DNA from: Bradyrhizobium jicamae
Lineage (GTDB): Bacteria; Pseudomonadota; Alphaproteobacteria; Rhizobiales; Xanthobacteraceae
Assembly: GCF_018130695.1 (NCBI RefSeq)
Contig: NZ_JAFCJX010000008.1
Span: 1 to 64,000, forward strand
Reading direction: 5' to 3'
Length of the DNA: 64,000 nt
Below the pieces are notes generated by a model. It did no database searches and was not told the origin of the DNA. It saw only the letters and a list, made by a program, of their open reading frames with translations. Made by a program: the position numbers and the translations under genes. Positions 18,200 through 26,871 of the stretch are shown piece by piece (the first letter of the stretch is position 1; the number at the start of each line of letters is the position of its first letter).

Positions 18200-19174
18200 T
18201 CAGCCCTGATAGAGCGCTTTGCCGCGCGCCTTCTGGATCGCCAGTGAGGCCATCAGATCCAGCATCGGTGTCGACAATCCGGCAGCGCGCGCGAAGGCGG
18301 CGGGGGCGCGGACCAGCGCGTCGATCTCCATGGCGCGGCCGAGCTCAAAATCCTGCAGGATCGACGGCTTGTGGTCGGGCGCGGGGCCACTTCTGGTCAC
18401 ACGCTTCACCGCGGGGATGTAGTGCTGCGCGACCGCGTTGGCTTCCTCGAGCAGGCGCGGGATCACGTCCTGCATGTCGGGGTCGTCGCGCAGGGCGCGC
18501 GCGGTCAGTCCGGTCAACAGGCAGACCACCGACATCGACATGTTGGTGAGCAGCTTTGACCAGATCGTCTCGCGGATTTCCGCCACGTCGGGCGATTCGA
18601 TTTTCGCGTCGTTGAGCGCCGCACGAAGCCGGACGATTCGCTCGCTCGGACGATCGTCGCATTCACCGATCGCCAGACGGTTGCGCTCGGGCGTGAGGTT
18701 CGCCACGACGCCGGGGGTGATCACCTCATTGGATGAGAACACCACGCCGCCGATGATGCTGCCTTTGGGCACGACGGCACGGAGCCGGCGGCCCGGGTCA
18801 AGAAAGGACAGATCGGGGATCGCAGGATGCGCGGCGGCCCGTCCGAGATCGTACCACCAGGGAATGCCGTTCTGAGCGAATACGATCGCGGTGTCGTCGC
18901 CGAGCAATGGCTTCAGTCCGGTTGCCAGTGCGCTGACGCCGGTCGCCTTCAAGGTCGAGATCACGACATCCTGCGGCCCGAGCGCGGCCGGATCGGCCGA
19001 GGCCTTGACCGATGCCGTGAATTCGGTGTCGCCGACCTTCAGCGTCAGTCCCCTGGCCCTGACCGCATCGAGATGCGGCCCGCGCATCACGCAGGAGATA
19101 TCGTGGCCGGCGCGTGCGAGGCGGACCGCAAAGTGGCTGCCGACGGCGCCCGCGCCGAAAATGCAGATGCGCAT
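18200..19174 (-). CDS. 2-dehydropantoate 2-reductase family protein
   Basis: This encodes 324 residues from the ATG at 19174, which places the dinucleotide motif RICIFGAGAVGSHFAVRLAR at the start; the open frame further upstream is not family-like. The fold is that of ketopantoate reductases: N-terminal Rossmann domain, QNGIPWW (the family's conserved QNG), and the catalytic-lysine region IWSKLLTNMSMSVVCLLTG in the helical C-terminal domain. The true PanE converts ketopantoate to pantoate for coenzyme A; genomes often carry several paralogues with other keto acids as substrates, and the pairing with an SDR gene suggests this is one of them. Confidence 0.82.
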   Translation of the reverse strand: MRICIFGAGAVGSHFAVRLARAGHDISCVMRGPHLDAVRARGLTLKVGDTEFTASVKASADPAALGPQDVVISTLKATGVSALATGLKPLLGDDTAIVFAQNGIPWWYDLGRAAAHPAIPDLSFLDPGRRLRAVVPKGSIIGGVVFSSNEVITPGVVANLTPERNRLAIGECDDRPSERIVRLRAALNDAKIESPDVAEIRETIWSKLLTNMSMSVVCLLTGLTARALRDDPDMQDVIPRLLEEANAVAQHYIPAVKRVTRSGPAPDHKPSILQDFELGRAMEIDALVRAPAAFARAAGLSTPMLDLMASLAIQKARGKALYQG

Positions 19175-19348
19175 GAAGGTAAAATTCCTGGTCAATTTGT
19201 GTGGCCAGTTTCCACGCCTGCGCGCCGTCGCGCAACCGGTCATGCAGCGAACGCGGCCTCAGCAGGCGGAAAGTGATGGATCAAGCCGCATGCTCTCGGC
19301 CATAGTGCCGCCAATCACAACCGAAATGCCGTGAGAGGGGAAATCGCC

Positions 19349-20149
19349 ATGTCCGCCAGCCCAGTCCTGTGGAACCTCGATGCGCGCGGGGTCGCGACCG
19401 TCACGCTGAACCGCCCGGAGGTCAACAATGCCTATGACGGCGCGCTGATCCAGGGCGTGCTCACGGCGATGGATGAGCTCGCGACAAAGCCGCTGCGCGT
19501 TGTCGTGCTCAAGGGTAACGGCAAGCATTTCCAGGCCGGCGCCGACCTGAAATGGATCAACGGCGTGCGGCCCAAGTCGCCGGCCGAGAACGAGGCCGCC
19601 TCGCAGGCGACGTTCGAGGCGGTGCAGCGGCTCAACACGCTGCCGGTGCCGACGGTGGCGCTGGTGCAGGGCGGCTGCTTCGGCGGCGGCACCGGTGTGA
19701 TCTCGGCCTGCGATGTCGTGATCGCGGCCGACAATGCGCTGTTCTCGATCACCGAGGTGCGCTGGGGCCTGACCGCTGCGATCATCATCCCGCAACTCTG
19801 CGATGCCATCGGCGTTCGCCAGGTGCGCCGCTACGCGCTGACCGGCGAACGCTTCGGCGCCGAGGACGCGCGTCGTATCGGCCTCGTGCACGAGGTGGTG
19901 CCCTTGGCGGATCTCGAAAGTGCCGGCGCCAAGGTGGTGGATCAGCTGCTCGCCAACGCGCCGGATGCGCTCGCGGAAACCAAGAAGCTCGCACTGGAAA
20001 GCTCGTTCGGCGGCATGGCTGTCGACGACGCGGCGTACAAGCGCCTGGTCAAGCTGCATTCGGCCAAGCGCCAGACCGCGGAAGCTGCGGAAGGGCTGGC
20101 GTCGTTTGCGGAGAAGCGCGCCGGCAATTGGGGAAGCGGCCAGGCGTAG
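19349..20149 (+). CDS. Enoyl-CoA hydratase/isomerase family protein
   Basis: This encodes 266 residues from the ATG at 19349, with GAGAGGGG upstream. It is a crotonase-fold protein: LNRPEVNNAYDGALI at the N-terminus, the oxyanion-hole segment GKHFQAGADLKWI, the second GGCFGGGTGVISACDVVIA and the catalytic-side ITEVRWGLTAAII. The AGADL pattern and the glutamate in TEVR resemble methylglutaconyl-CoA hydratases of leucine breakdown, but neighbouring genes do not confirm a leucine pathway. It ends 6 bases before a convergent small gene. Confidence 0.88.
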   Translation: MSASPVLWNLDARGVATVTLNRPEVNNAYDGALIQGVLTAMDELATKPLRVVVLKGNGKHFQAGADLKWINGVRPKSPAENEAASQATFEAVQRLNTLPVPTVALVQGGCFGGGTGVISACDVVIAADNALFSITEVRWGLTAAIIIPQLCDAIGVRQVRRYALTGERFGAEDARRIGLVHEVVPLADLESAGAKVVDQLLANAPDALAETKKLALESSFGGMAVDDAAYKRLVKLHSAKRQTAEAAEGLASFAEKRAGNWGSGQA

Positions 20150-20155
20150 GCCGGC

Positions 20156-20416
20156 TCAGCAGCCGCGGCAGATACTGTGCATGCTCCGATAGACGGCTTC
20201 ATCGTCTTGACGCATCTGCCGCAGCGATTCGAATGTCCTGGAATCGGCGGAGGCTGCAGGTTCGGGCTTGCGCCTGGCGGCGAGCTGCTCTTCCTGGCGA
20301 TGGTAGCAGGCTTCCCGCTCCGCCTTGGCCTGGATGAAGCGGCAGTTCTGCTCGATCGCGAATGCCGGCGTGGCGACGACGATCAGGCCGAGCGAGATTG
20401 AGGTCAGGAGTTTCAA
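20156..20416 (-). CDS. Small periplasmic protein of unknown function
   Basis: This encodes 86 residues. A clear signal peptide, MKLLTSISLGLIVVATPAFA, is followed by about 66 polar residues with four cysteines (QNC, EACYH, SICRGC), which could form disulfides in the periplasm. No family was recognised. It lies on the same strand as the LysR gene upstream, 63 bases away. Confidence 0.65.
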   Translation of the reverse strand: MKLLTSISLGLIVVATPAFAIEQNCRFIQAKAEREACYHRQEEQLAARRKPEPAASADSRTFESLRQMRQDDEAVYRSMHSICRGC

Positions 20417-20479
20417 GACAGTCGATCCTTTCGCGCTGTTGTCTCAGCTCGGCAAGACGGGAGCAAGACCGGCTTGACG

Positions 20480-21364
20480 TCACGGCATCTGTGACAGCGA
20501 CGTTTTCAACGTCCGCAGCAGTGCCTGCACGGCGGCGGCGTTGATGCGGCGTTCGGGAACGGCGGCCTTCACCCACAATTCCGGGATCGGAAAATCCGAT
20601 AGCACCGGCTGCAATTTCCCGGCGCGGAGTGCATCTTCGACGAGATAGCGCGAGATCAGCGCGATGCCGTTGTCGGCGAGCGCGCTCTGCGCCAGCACGC
20701 GGCCTTCGTTCGAGCTGAGCAGCGGGCGCACCTGCACATTGATGCGGCCGCGCGGGCCTTCGAATGGCCACTCCGGTCCGGTCGGCAGGAAGCTCAGGCA
20801 GCGGTGATCGACCAGATCGCGCGGATGCTTTGGCGTGCCGAACGTCCTGAGATAGGCCGGTGAGGCGCACAGCAGCCGGGGCAGCCGGCACAACGGCTCA
20901 TCGATGACGCCGCCGAACGACAGCGGGAATGCGCCGATCGCGATGTCGAATCCTTCCGTGACCGGATCGACCGGGCGATCGATCATCACAATCTCGAGCT
21001 TCACGCTCGGGTTCTGAGTCTGGAACGTCGCGAAGGCATCGGCGAGCCGCGCCACCGTCAGCGAGGTCGGCGCCTTGACGCGCAGATGATCGGTGAGATC
21101 GCGATCCTTCTCACCCATCCGCGACAGCAGATCGCCGGCATCGGCCACGACACTGCGGGCGCGATGCACATAGCGTTGGCCGGCCTCGGTCAGCCGCAAC
21201 TGCCGGGTCGAGCGATGGAACAGCGCGATGCCGATCCGCTCTTCCAACTGCGTGACGCGCTTGGCGACGACCGATGTCGCGACGTTGAGTTTTCGCGCGG
21301 CCGCTGAGAAGCCGCCGGCGTCGGCGGTGGCGAGGAAGGCGTGCAGATTGACCAGGACGTCCAT
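20480..21364 (-). CDS. LysR-family transcriptional regulator
   Basis: This encodes 294 residues from the ATG at 21364 (start MDVLVNLHAF). The N-terminal winged helix-turn-helix has GGFSAAARKLNVATSVVAKRVTQLEERIG, a normal LysR pattern. The rest is a periplasmic-binding-fold effector domain, with FDIAIGAFPLS and LAQSALADNGIALISRYLVE. It is divergent from the FAD oxidoreductase/ABC transporter operon (109 bases between start codons), which it probably controls. The inducer is unknown but should relate to the transported compound. Confidence 0.9.
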   Translation of the reverse strand: MDVLVNLHAFLATADAGGFSAAARKLNVATSVVAKRVTQLEERIGIALFHRSTRQLRLTEAGQRYVHRARSVVADAGDLLSRMGEKDRDLTDHLRVKAPTSLTVARLADAFATFQTQNPSVKLEIVMIDRPVDPVTEGFDIAIGAFPLSFGGVIDEPLCRLPRLLCASPAYLRTFGTPKHPRDLVDHRCLSFLPTGPEWPFEGPRGRINVQVRPLLSSNEGRVLAQSALADNGIALISRYLVEDALRAGKLQPVLSDFPIPELWVKAAVPERRINAAAVQALLRTLKTSLSQMP

Positions 21365-21473
21365 CGACCTTTCTCGTTTCGAGTAAGCTGATCGCATAAT
21401 TTGGCTTATTGTACTCCAATTCGGGTCAATTCATAGTCGGCTGCAACAACGCAATCAGGGTGGAAGTCGCATC

Positions 21474-22832
21474 ATGCGCGCAGCGATCCAGGAGCCGGCA
21501 CGGCAGGTGCCGGTCTACGGCGAATATGAAGTGGCCGTGCTCGGCGGCGGGCCGGCCGGGATCGCGGCGGCGGTGGCTGCAGCGCGCGCGGGGCGGCGGA
21601 CGCTGCTGATCGAGCGCTACGGCTTTCTCGGCGGCATGGGCACTGCGGCCGGGGTCACGAACTTCTGCGGACTGCATGCCAATGTCTTCGGCGAGATGCA
21701 TCGCGTGGTGCAGGGCATCGCCTCCGACCTGCTTGACCGGATCGACCGGCTCGGCGGGCTGAACACGCCGCATCTGATCCTCGGCAAGATCTTTGCGCAG
21801 GCCTACGACACCGCGGCCTACAAGATCGCCGCCGACGATCTGCTCGCGAGCCAAAAGGTCGACATCCTCTTCCACGCGCTCGGCGCCGGCGTCGTGATGG
21901 ACGGCGCGCGCATCAGCGCGCTGCTGGTCGAGACCAAGGCCGGGCGGCAGGCGGTGCTATCAGACATTTTCATCGATTGCTCCGGTGACGGCGATCTCGC
22001 GGTCTGGGCCGGCGCGCCGTATGAGGTCGGCGATAACAAGGGCGGCATGCTCTATCCTTCGATGATGCTGCGCCTCAACGGCATCGATCCCGCACGCGCG
22101 GGCGACGCCTGGCGCACCATTCCGGCATTGATGGAGCAGGCGGAGGCCGCCGGCACCCATACATTCCCGCGCAAATCCGCGATCGTGCGGCCGCAGAAAT
22201 CGCAGATCGAGTGGCGGGTGAACTTTACGCAGCTCAAGCGTGAGGATGGCGGGGCGATCTCCGGCATCGATCCCGGCGAGATGACGCGCGGCGAGATCGA
22301 GGGCCGCCGCCAGGCGCTGCAGGCCTTCGAATTCCTGCGCACCGTTCCGGGTTTTGAAAAGTCCTACATTGTCGATCTGCCGCCGCAGCTCGGCATCCGC
22401 GAGACGCGCCGTGTGATCGGCGGCTACATGCTCAGCGGCGAGGATGTGCTCGGCTGCGCATCGTTCGACGACTCCATCGGCGTCAATGGCTGGCCGAAGG
22501 AATCCCATGTCGCTGGCGACGTCGTGTTCGAGTTTCCGCCGATTCCTTCGAGCCGCGGCTTCAACGAATTGCCGTATCGCATGCTGGTGGCGGAGCGCGT
22601 AGACAATCTGCTGGTGGCCGGCCGCTGCGCCTCGATGACCCATGAGGGTCAATCGGCAGCGCGCGTGTCCGGCGCCTGTTTCGTGATGGGGGAGGCGGCG
22701 GGAACCGCGGCGGCGCTGGCGCTCAAGGGCAACACGATTCCACGCGACATTTCCGTCGAAAAGTTGCAACAACAGCTGACCGAACAGGGCGCCTTCATCG
22801 GACGCGATCAGGCTGTCCCGCAAGGATTGTGA
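21474..22832 (+). CDS. FAD-dependent oxidoreductase (FAD_oxidored family)
   Basis: This encodes 452 residues. It has an N-terminal FAD-binding motif, AVLGGGPAGIAAAVAAARAG, then IERYGFLGGMGTAAGV, and a C-terminal flavin-contact block LLVAGRCASMTHEGQSAARV. This is the pattern of FAD_oxidored-type enzymes, whose reactions are mostly unknown. It has no signal peptide. It is the first gene of an operon with a solute-binding protein, an ATPase and a permease, so it probably acts on the imported compound. Confidence 0.82.
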   Translation: MRAAIQEPARQVPVYGEYEVAVLGGGPAGIAAAVAAARAGRRTLLIERYGFLGGMGTAAGVTNFCGLHANVFGEMHRVVQGIASDLLDRIDRLGGLNTPHLILGKIFAQAYDTAAYKIAADDLLASQKVDILFHALGAGVVMDGARISALLVETKAGRQAVLSDIFIDCSGDGDLAVWAGAPYEVGDNKGGMLYPSMMLRLNGIDPARAGDAWRTIPALMEQAEAAGTHTFPRKSAIVRPQKSQIEWRVNFTQLKREDGGAISGIDPGEMTRGEIEGRRQALQAFEFLRTVPGFEKSYIVDLPPQLGIRETRRVIGGYMLSGEDVLGCASFDDSIGVNGWPKESHVAGDVVFEFPPIPSSRGFNELPYRMLVAERVDNLLVAGRCASMTHEGQSAARVSGACFVMGEAAGTAAALALKGNTIPRDISVEKLQQQLTEQGAFIGRDQAVPQGL

Positions 22833-22841
22833 GCGGAGGAC

Positions 22842-23849
22842 ATGATGCAAGGTTGGGCGCGGTTCGCAGTTGCGGGTCTGCTGATGCTGGCGGCAAGCTC
22901 CGTTGCGCGGGCCGATGATCTCTTGAAGGCCAAGATCGGCGTGCTGCGCCTGTCATCCTCCGCGCCGGTGTTCATCGCACAGGACAAGGGCTACTTCCGC
23001 GACGCCGGTCTCGACGTCGAGTTGAAATTCTTCGACGCGGCGCAGCCGATCGCGGTGGCGACCACCGCCGGCGACGTCGATTTCGGCATCACTGCCTTCA
23101 CCGCCGGCCTCTACAATCTTGCCGGCAAGGGCACGCTGAAGGTGATCGGCGGCATGAGCCGCGAGAAGGCCGGCTATCCCCTGATCGGCTATTTCGCCAG
23201 CAACAACGCCTATGCGAGCGGCCTGAAGACGCCGAAGGATCTCGCGGGCAAGCGCGTGGCGATGACCCAGGTCGGGTCCAGCTTCCATTATTCGCTCGGC
23301 CTGCTGGCCGACAAATACCATTTCAAACTTGCCGACGTGAAGATCGTGCCGCTGCAGTCGCTGTCGAACGCATCAGCCGCGCTGAAGGGCGAAACCGTCG
23401 ATGCTGCATTGCTGCCGATCTCGACCGCGCGCTCACTGGTGGACTCCGGCGGCGCGAAATTCCTGGGCTGGGTCGGTGACGAAACGCCGTGGCAGTTAGG
23501 GGCGGTGTTCGCCTCGCCGAAGACGCTGACCAACAAGCCGCTGGTGACCAAGCTGCTCTCAGCGCTCGCCAGGGCCGACCGCGAATATCACGACGTGATC
23601 CTCGCCACCATCAAGGACGGCAAGGTACCGATCAACGAGCAGACAAAGCCTTTGCTCGAGATCATCGCCAAATACACCAACCTTCCGATCGAGCAGGTGG
23701 TCGGCAACTGCGCCTATATCGATCCCGATGGCAAGCTCGACGTGAAGAATGTCGACAACCAGATCAAATGGCTGCAGGAGCAGGGTTTCGTCGACAAGGG
23801 ATTCGATGCCGACGCGATCATCGCGAAGGATTATGTGAAGGCGGATTGA
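22842..23849 (+). CDS. ABC transporter substrate-binding protein (NitT/TauT type)
   Basis: This encodes 335 residues, with a strong GGAGGA site and a signal peptide ending near SSVARA. The mature part begins with a lobe typical of NMT1/SsuA/TauA-like proteins: APVFIAQDKGYFRDAGLDVEL, AVATTAGDVDFGITAFTAG and later VDAALLPISTARSLVDSGGA. Such proteins bind sulfonates, nitrate, pyrimidines, phthalate and other aromatic acids, so the ligand cannot be named. It works with the ATPase and permease downstream. Confidence 0.88.
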   Translation: MMQGWARFAVAGLLMLAASSVARADDLLKAKIGVLRLSSSAPVFIAQDKGYFRDAGLDVELKFFDAAQPIAVATTAGDVDFGITAFTAGLYNLAGKGTLKVIGGMSREKAGYPLIGYFASNNAYASGLKTPKDLAGKRVAMTQVGSSFHYSLGLLADKYHFKLADVKIVPLQSLSNASAALKGETVDAALLPISTARSLVDSGGAKFLGWVGDETPWQLGAVFASPKTLTNKPLVTKLLSALARADREYHDVILATIKDGKVPINEQTKPLLEIIAKYTNLPIEQVVGNCAYIDPDGKLDVKNVDNQIKWLQEQGFVDKGFDADAIIAKDYVKAD

Positions 23850-23884
23850 GATGCCGATTGGATCCTGCGGGGGCGGGGGCTGCA

Positions 23885-24003
23885 TGGTTCGAGACGCCGC
23901 GTTGCGGCTCCTCACCATGAGGGAAAACGTCGGTCCGCAGGGTCTGCTTTATCCCCTCATGGTGAGGAGCGCGGCGTGCCGCGCGTCTCGAACCACGAGG
24001 TCC
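23885..24003. repeat. Long inverted intergenic repeat (family B)
   Basis: GGTTCGAGACGC and CTCCTCACCATGAGGG on the left mirror CCCCTCATGGTGAGGAG and GCGTCTCGAACCA on the right. A related copy lies at 52921-53048. It sits inside the ABC operon, between the binding-protein and ATPase genes, where its RNA hairpin could stabilise the upstream message. Confidence 0.7.
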
Positions 24004-24030
24004 GTGACGCGCCCGGAGAGCCTAGTCTAG

Positions 24031-24804
24031 ATGGACCTGATCGCCGACCATATCTGCCATCGCTTTGGCGCGCTCGACGTGCTCGACGATGTCTCCTTCC
24101 AGGTCGCGGCCGGCGAGGTGGTCGCAATCGTCGGTCCGTCCGGCTGCGGCAAGAGCACGCTGCTCTCGATCCTTGGCGGCTTGCTGCAGCCGAGCAAGGG
24201 CGCCGCCGAGCTGCGCGGCGCGCCGCCAAAGGACAGTCTCAACCCGCTGACCTTCGTGTTCCAGGATTTTGCGCTGTTGCCCTGGAACACTGTGGGGGAG
24301 AATGTCGCATTTCCGCTGCTGCACACCGGCCTCGGCGCCAGCGACCGCCGCGCGGTGGTCGATGACGCCTTGCGCCGCACCGGCCTCGGCGATTTTCGCG
24401 CGACATATCCAAAGCAGCTCTCCGGCGGCATGCGCCAGCGCGTCGGCATTGCGCGCGCGCTCGCGGTGAAGCCCGCGATCCTTTTGATGGACGAGCCGCT
24501 GTCGGCGCTGGATTCGCAGACCCGCGAGCTGCTGATGGAGGATTTCGTCCGCCTGCTCGCCGACGGCACGATGGGCGCGGCCTATGTCACTCATAATCTC
24601 GAGGAAGCCGTGCGGCTTGCCGATCGCGTCGTCGTGCTGTCGCGGCGTCCCGGCCGTATCCGGGAGATCGTGACCATTCCGATGACGCGCGCCGAGCGCG
24701 GCATGGCCGATGCGCGCGGCAAGCTCGCAGGCCTGCAGAGCGAACTGTGGTCGCTGATCCGCGGTGAAGCCATCGATGCCGAACGCGAGGTGCAGCATGC
24801 TTGA
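24031..24804 (+). CDS. ABC transporter ATP-binding protein
   Basis: This encodes 257 residues. It is a NitT/TauT-type ATPase with Walker A GPSGCGKSTLLSILGG, Q-loop region VFQDFALLPWNTVGEN, signature LSGGMRQRVGIARAL, Walker B ILLMDEPLSALD and switch histidine in YVTHNLEEAVRLADR. It energises uptake with the permease encoded next, whose start overlaps by 8 bases. The gap of 181 bases to the binding-protein gene is filled by a repeat. Confidence 0.93.
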   Translation: MDLIADHICHRFGALDVLDDVSFQVAAGEVVAIVGPSGCGKSTLLSILGGLLQPSKGAAELRGAPPKDSLNPLTFVFQDFALLPWNTVGENVAFPLLHTGLGASDRRAVVDDALRRTGLGDFRATYPKQLSGGMRQRVGIARALAVKPAILLMDEPLSALDSQTRELLMEDFVRLLADGTMGAAYVTHNLEEAVRLADRVVVLSRRPGRIREIVTIPMTRAERGMADARGKLAGLQSELWSLIRGEAIDAEREVQHA

Positions 24805-25615
24805 TCGCGCCGCGCCAGATACCGCGAACGAAGCCAAGCGCCCGGTCGCCTTCCGCGGCGCAGGCTTCACGCCATCGAGCAGCCGTTATGCCGGCTGGGT
24901 CGGACTCGCGCTTGTGATCGCGGTGTGGCAACTCGCCGGCAGTGCTGGCTGGGTCAATCCGCTGTTCCTGCCGGCGCCGTCGGCGATCGCGGTCGCCATA
25001 ACCAAGCTCGCCCAATCAGGCGCGTTGTGGCAGCACCTGTCGTGGTCGATCCTGCGCATCGGCTCGGGCTGGCTGATCGGCACTGCCGCCGGCGTCGTTG
25101 TCGGCTTCGCGATCGGGCTCTCGACCATGGCGCGCGGCGTCGGCATCACCTTCATCTCGGCGCTGTTCCCGATCCCGAAGATCGCGCTGCTGCCGCTGTT
25201 GATCCTCTGGCTCGGGATCGGCGAGGAGCCGAAGATCGCAACCATTGCGCTCGGCGTATTCTTCTCGACCGCGATCTCCGTCTATAGCGGCGTCGACGCT
25301 GTGCCGCGCAATTTGATCCGCATGGCGCAGAGTTTCAACGTGCCATTCCACACCATCGTGCGCCGCGTGATCTGGCCGGGCGCGCTGCCCTCGATCCTCG
25401 CCGGCTTCCGCATCACCGCCTCGGTCGCGCTGCTGCTCGTCGTCAGCGCCGAGATGATCGGCGCCCAGTATGGCATCGGCGCCTTCGTGCTGCAGGCCGG
25501 CAATCTCATGCAGACCGATCAGCTGCTCGCCGGCGTGGTGATCCTGTCGCTGTTCGGGCTCGCGGTGGGGAAGCTGATCGGTGTGCTCGAGGCGCGGCTC
25601 TTGCACTGGCGGTGA
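24797..25615 (+). CDS. ABC transporter permease (NitT/TauT type)
   Basis: This encodes 272 residues from the ATG at 24797, overlapping the ATPase stop. It is an integral membrane protein with about six hydrophobic segments, opening with VGLALVIAVWQLAGSAG. The cytoplasmic EAA-like loop that meets the ATPase is seen in DAVPRNLIRMAQSFNVPFHTIVRRVIWPGALPSILAGFR. It completes the transporter of this operon. Confidence 0.92.
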   Translation: MLDRAAPDTANEAKRPVAFRGAGFTPSSSRYAGWVGLALVIAVWQLAGSAGWVNPLFLPAPSAIAVAITKLAQSGALWQHLSWSILRIGSGWLIGTAAGVVVGFAIGLSTMARGVGITFISALFPIPKIALLPLLILWLGIGEEPKIATIALGVFFSTAISVYSGVDAVPRNLIRMAQSFNVPFHTIVRRVIWPGALPSILAGFRITASVALLLVVSAEMIGAQYGIGAFVLQAGNLMQTDQLLAGVVILSLFGLAVGKLIGVLEARLLHWR

Positions 25616-25625
25616 CGACTGCCGC

Positions 25626-25750
25626 GGTGCGTAGGGTGAGCAAAGCGAACCCGTCCGCCGTAGCTCAACAAGCGAGGCGGAAGCGTGCCCACCATCGCGA
25701 GCACGCCGGAAATGGTGGGCACGTCGCTACGCTCCTTTGCCCACCCTACG
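25626..25750. repeat. Inverted intergenic repeat (family C)
   Basis: CGTAGGGTGAGCAAAGCG on the left mirrors CGCTCCTTTGCCCACCCTACG on the right, with inner arms GTGCCCACCAT and ATGGTGGGCAC. It fills the gap between the convergent permease and metallo-hydrolase genes. Confidence 0.7.
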
Positions 25751-25765
25751 AAACTGTAGTCCCGG

Positions 25766-26776
25766 CTACTTCCCCGCCGTGTTCTCGCCAATGCTGGCCC
25801 TGGTCGCCAGCGCGCATTCGCCGAGAATCGTGAGAAAACGCTGCACCGTGTCCTGCCCGACCACGAACGGATTCGGCTCGCCGGCCTTGCGCTCCTTGAG
25901 CGCCGCCATTTTCGGCACCGCATTGTCGAAGGCGACATGGTTGGAGAGGAAGATGTCGGCATTCTCTGTCTTCATGACGCCGCGATATTTCACCGTCGTG
26001 TCGGAATAGAGCTGCAGCCGGTCGGGCAGCGGCCCGAAATTATAGGCGGTGCCGCCCCAGGCCACCGCACGATGCGCCTCGCCGCGGTCGTGTACCGTGA
26101 ACACGGTGGCGAGCGTACCGAGCGTATGGCCGGGAATCACGTAGAGCTTGATCGTGGTGTCGCCGAGCGTGATGGTCTCGCCGTCATTGACCGCCATGTC
26201 GCGCTTCGGTGGGGCGCTGAACAGCGGATTGCGCTTGGTGCCGAACAGGGGATCGCGCTGCGCCGTCTCCTCGGCCTGCCAGTCGATCTCGCTCATCACG
26301 ATGCGCGGGCCGAATTTCTCCTTCAGATAGCCGGCGCCGCCGTCATGGTCGCCATGGGCGTGGCTGACGATGACGTATTTGATGTCGGCCGGATTGAGTC
26401 CGAGCTTGCGCAGGCCGCCGGCGATGTAGTTTTCGGCCTCGTCGGAATTGTCCATGGAATCGATGATGATGATCCCAGCCGAGGTCTTCAGCGCCCACGC
26501 CGTCGACCATTTTGCGCCAAGGAAATACAGCTCGTCCATCACCTGCATCGGCGCGAGCGGCGGCTCATTCACCGCCGCCTTGTACATGTCCATGAAGCTC
26601 GGCCCCGGCGTCGGGGTCGCCGTCTTGCACAGGCCGAGCGGCCCGAGCAGGTCGGATTTCGCCGCCGCCGTCGCATTCGCGATGTGCTGCGCGACCGCGG
26701 CCGGATCGGCCTTCTGGGCGTGGGCGGAGGACAGGCTCAGCGCAATTGCAGCGACTGCGGTGGTCAGATGATTCAT
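25766..26776 (-). CDS. Periplasmic metallo-beta-lactamase-fold hydrolase
   Basis: This encodes 336 residues from the ATG at 26776, which exposes a signal peptide ending at SSAHAQ. The zinc-binding motif is HAHGDHDGG, with further ligands in the region after it (VIPGHTLGT, and a late SNHVAFDNA). The layout resembles subclass B3 beta-lactamase-like proteins, many of which are not lactamases. It lies 95 bases downstream of the gentisate dioxygenase gene on the same strand and may be read from that promoter; its role there is unclear because it is predicted to be exported. Confidence 0.8.
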   Translation of the reverse strand: MNHLTTAVAAIALSLSSAHAQKADPAAVAQHIANATAAAKSDLLGPLGLCKTATPTPGPSFMDMYKAAVNEPPLAPMQVMDELYFLGAKWSTAWALKTSAGIIIIDSMDNSDEAENYIAGGLRKLGLNPADIKYVIVSHAHGDHDGGAGYLKEKFGPRIVMSEIDWQAEETAQRDPLFGTKRNPLFSAPPKRDMAVNDGETITLGDTTIKLYVIPGHTLGTLATVFTVHDRGEAHRAVAWGGTAYNFGPLPDRLQLYSDTTVKYRGVMKTENADIFLSNHVAFDNAVPKMAALKERKAGEPNPFVVGQDTVQRFLTILGECALATRASIGENTAGK

Positions 26777-26832
26777 GGCGGCCTCGCGTTTCCCCACGTT
26801 CTTGTCGTTGTCGACAGCATGAACGTGTGGAC

Positions 26833-26851
26833 GCCCGGGTCAAGCCCGGGC
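26833..26851. terminator. GC-rich hairpin between dioxygenase and metallo-hydrolase genes
   Basis: GCCCGGG and CCCGGGC pair perfectly across a 5-base loop. No T-run follows. It could attenuate read-through from the gentisate dioxygenase gene or be a small repeat of the GTCAAGCCCGGGC type common in this group. Confidence 0.4.
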
Positions 26852-26871
26852 ATCACGAGACTGCTATTCGC

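Noticed and set aside
23885..24003. Possible tRNA suggested by GGTTCGAG in this stretch
   Set aside because: The motif is part of a long inverted repeat; no cloverleaf can be drawn.
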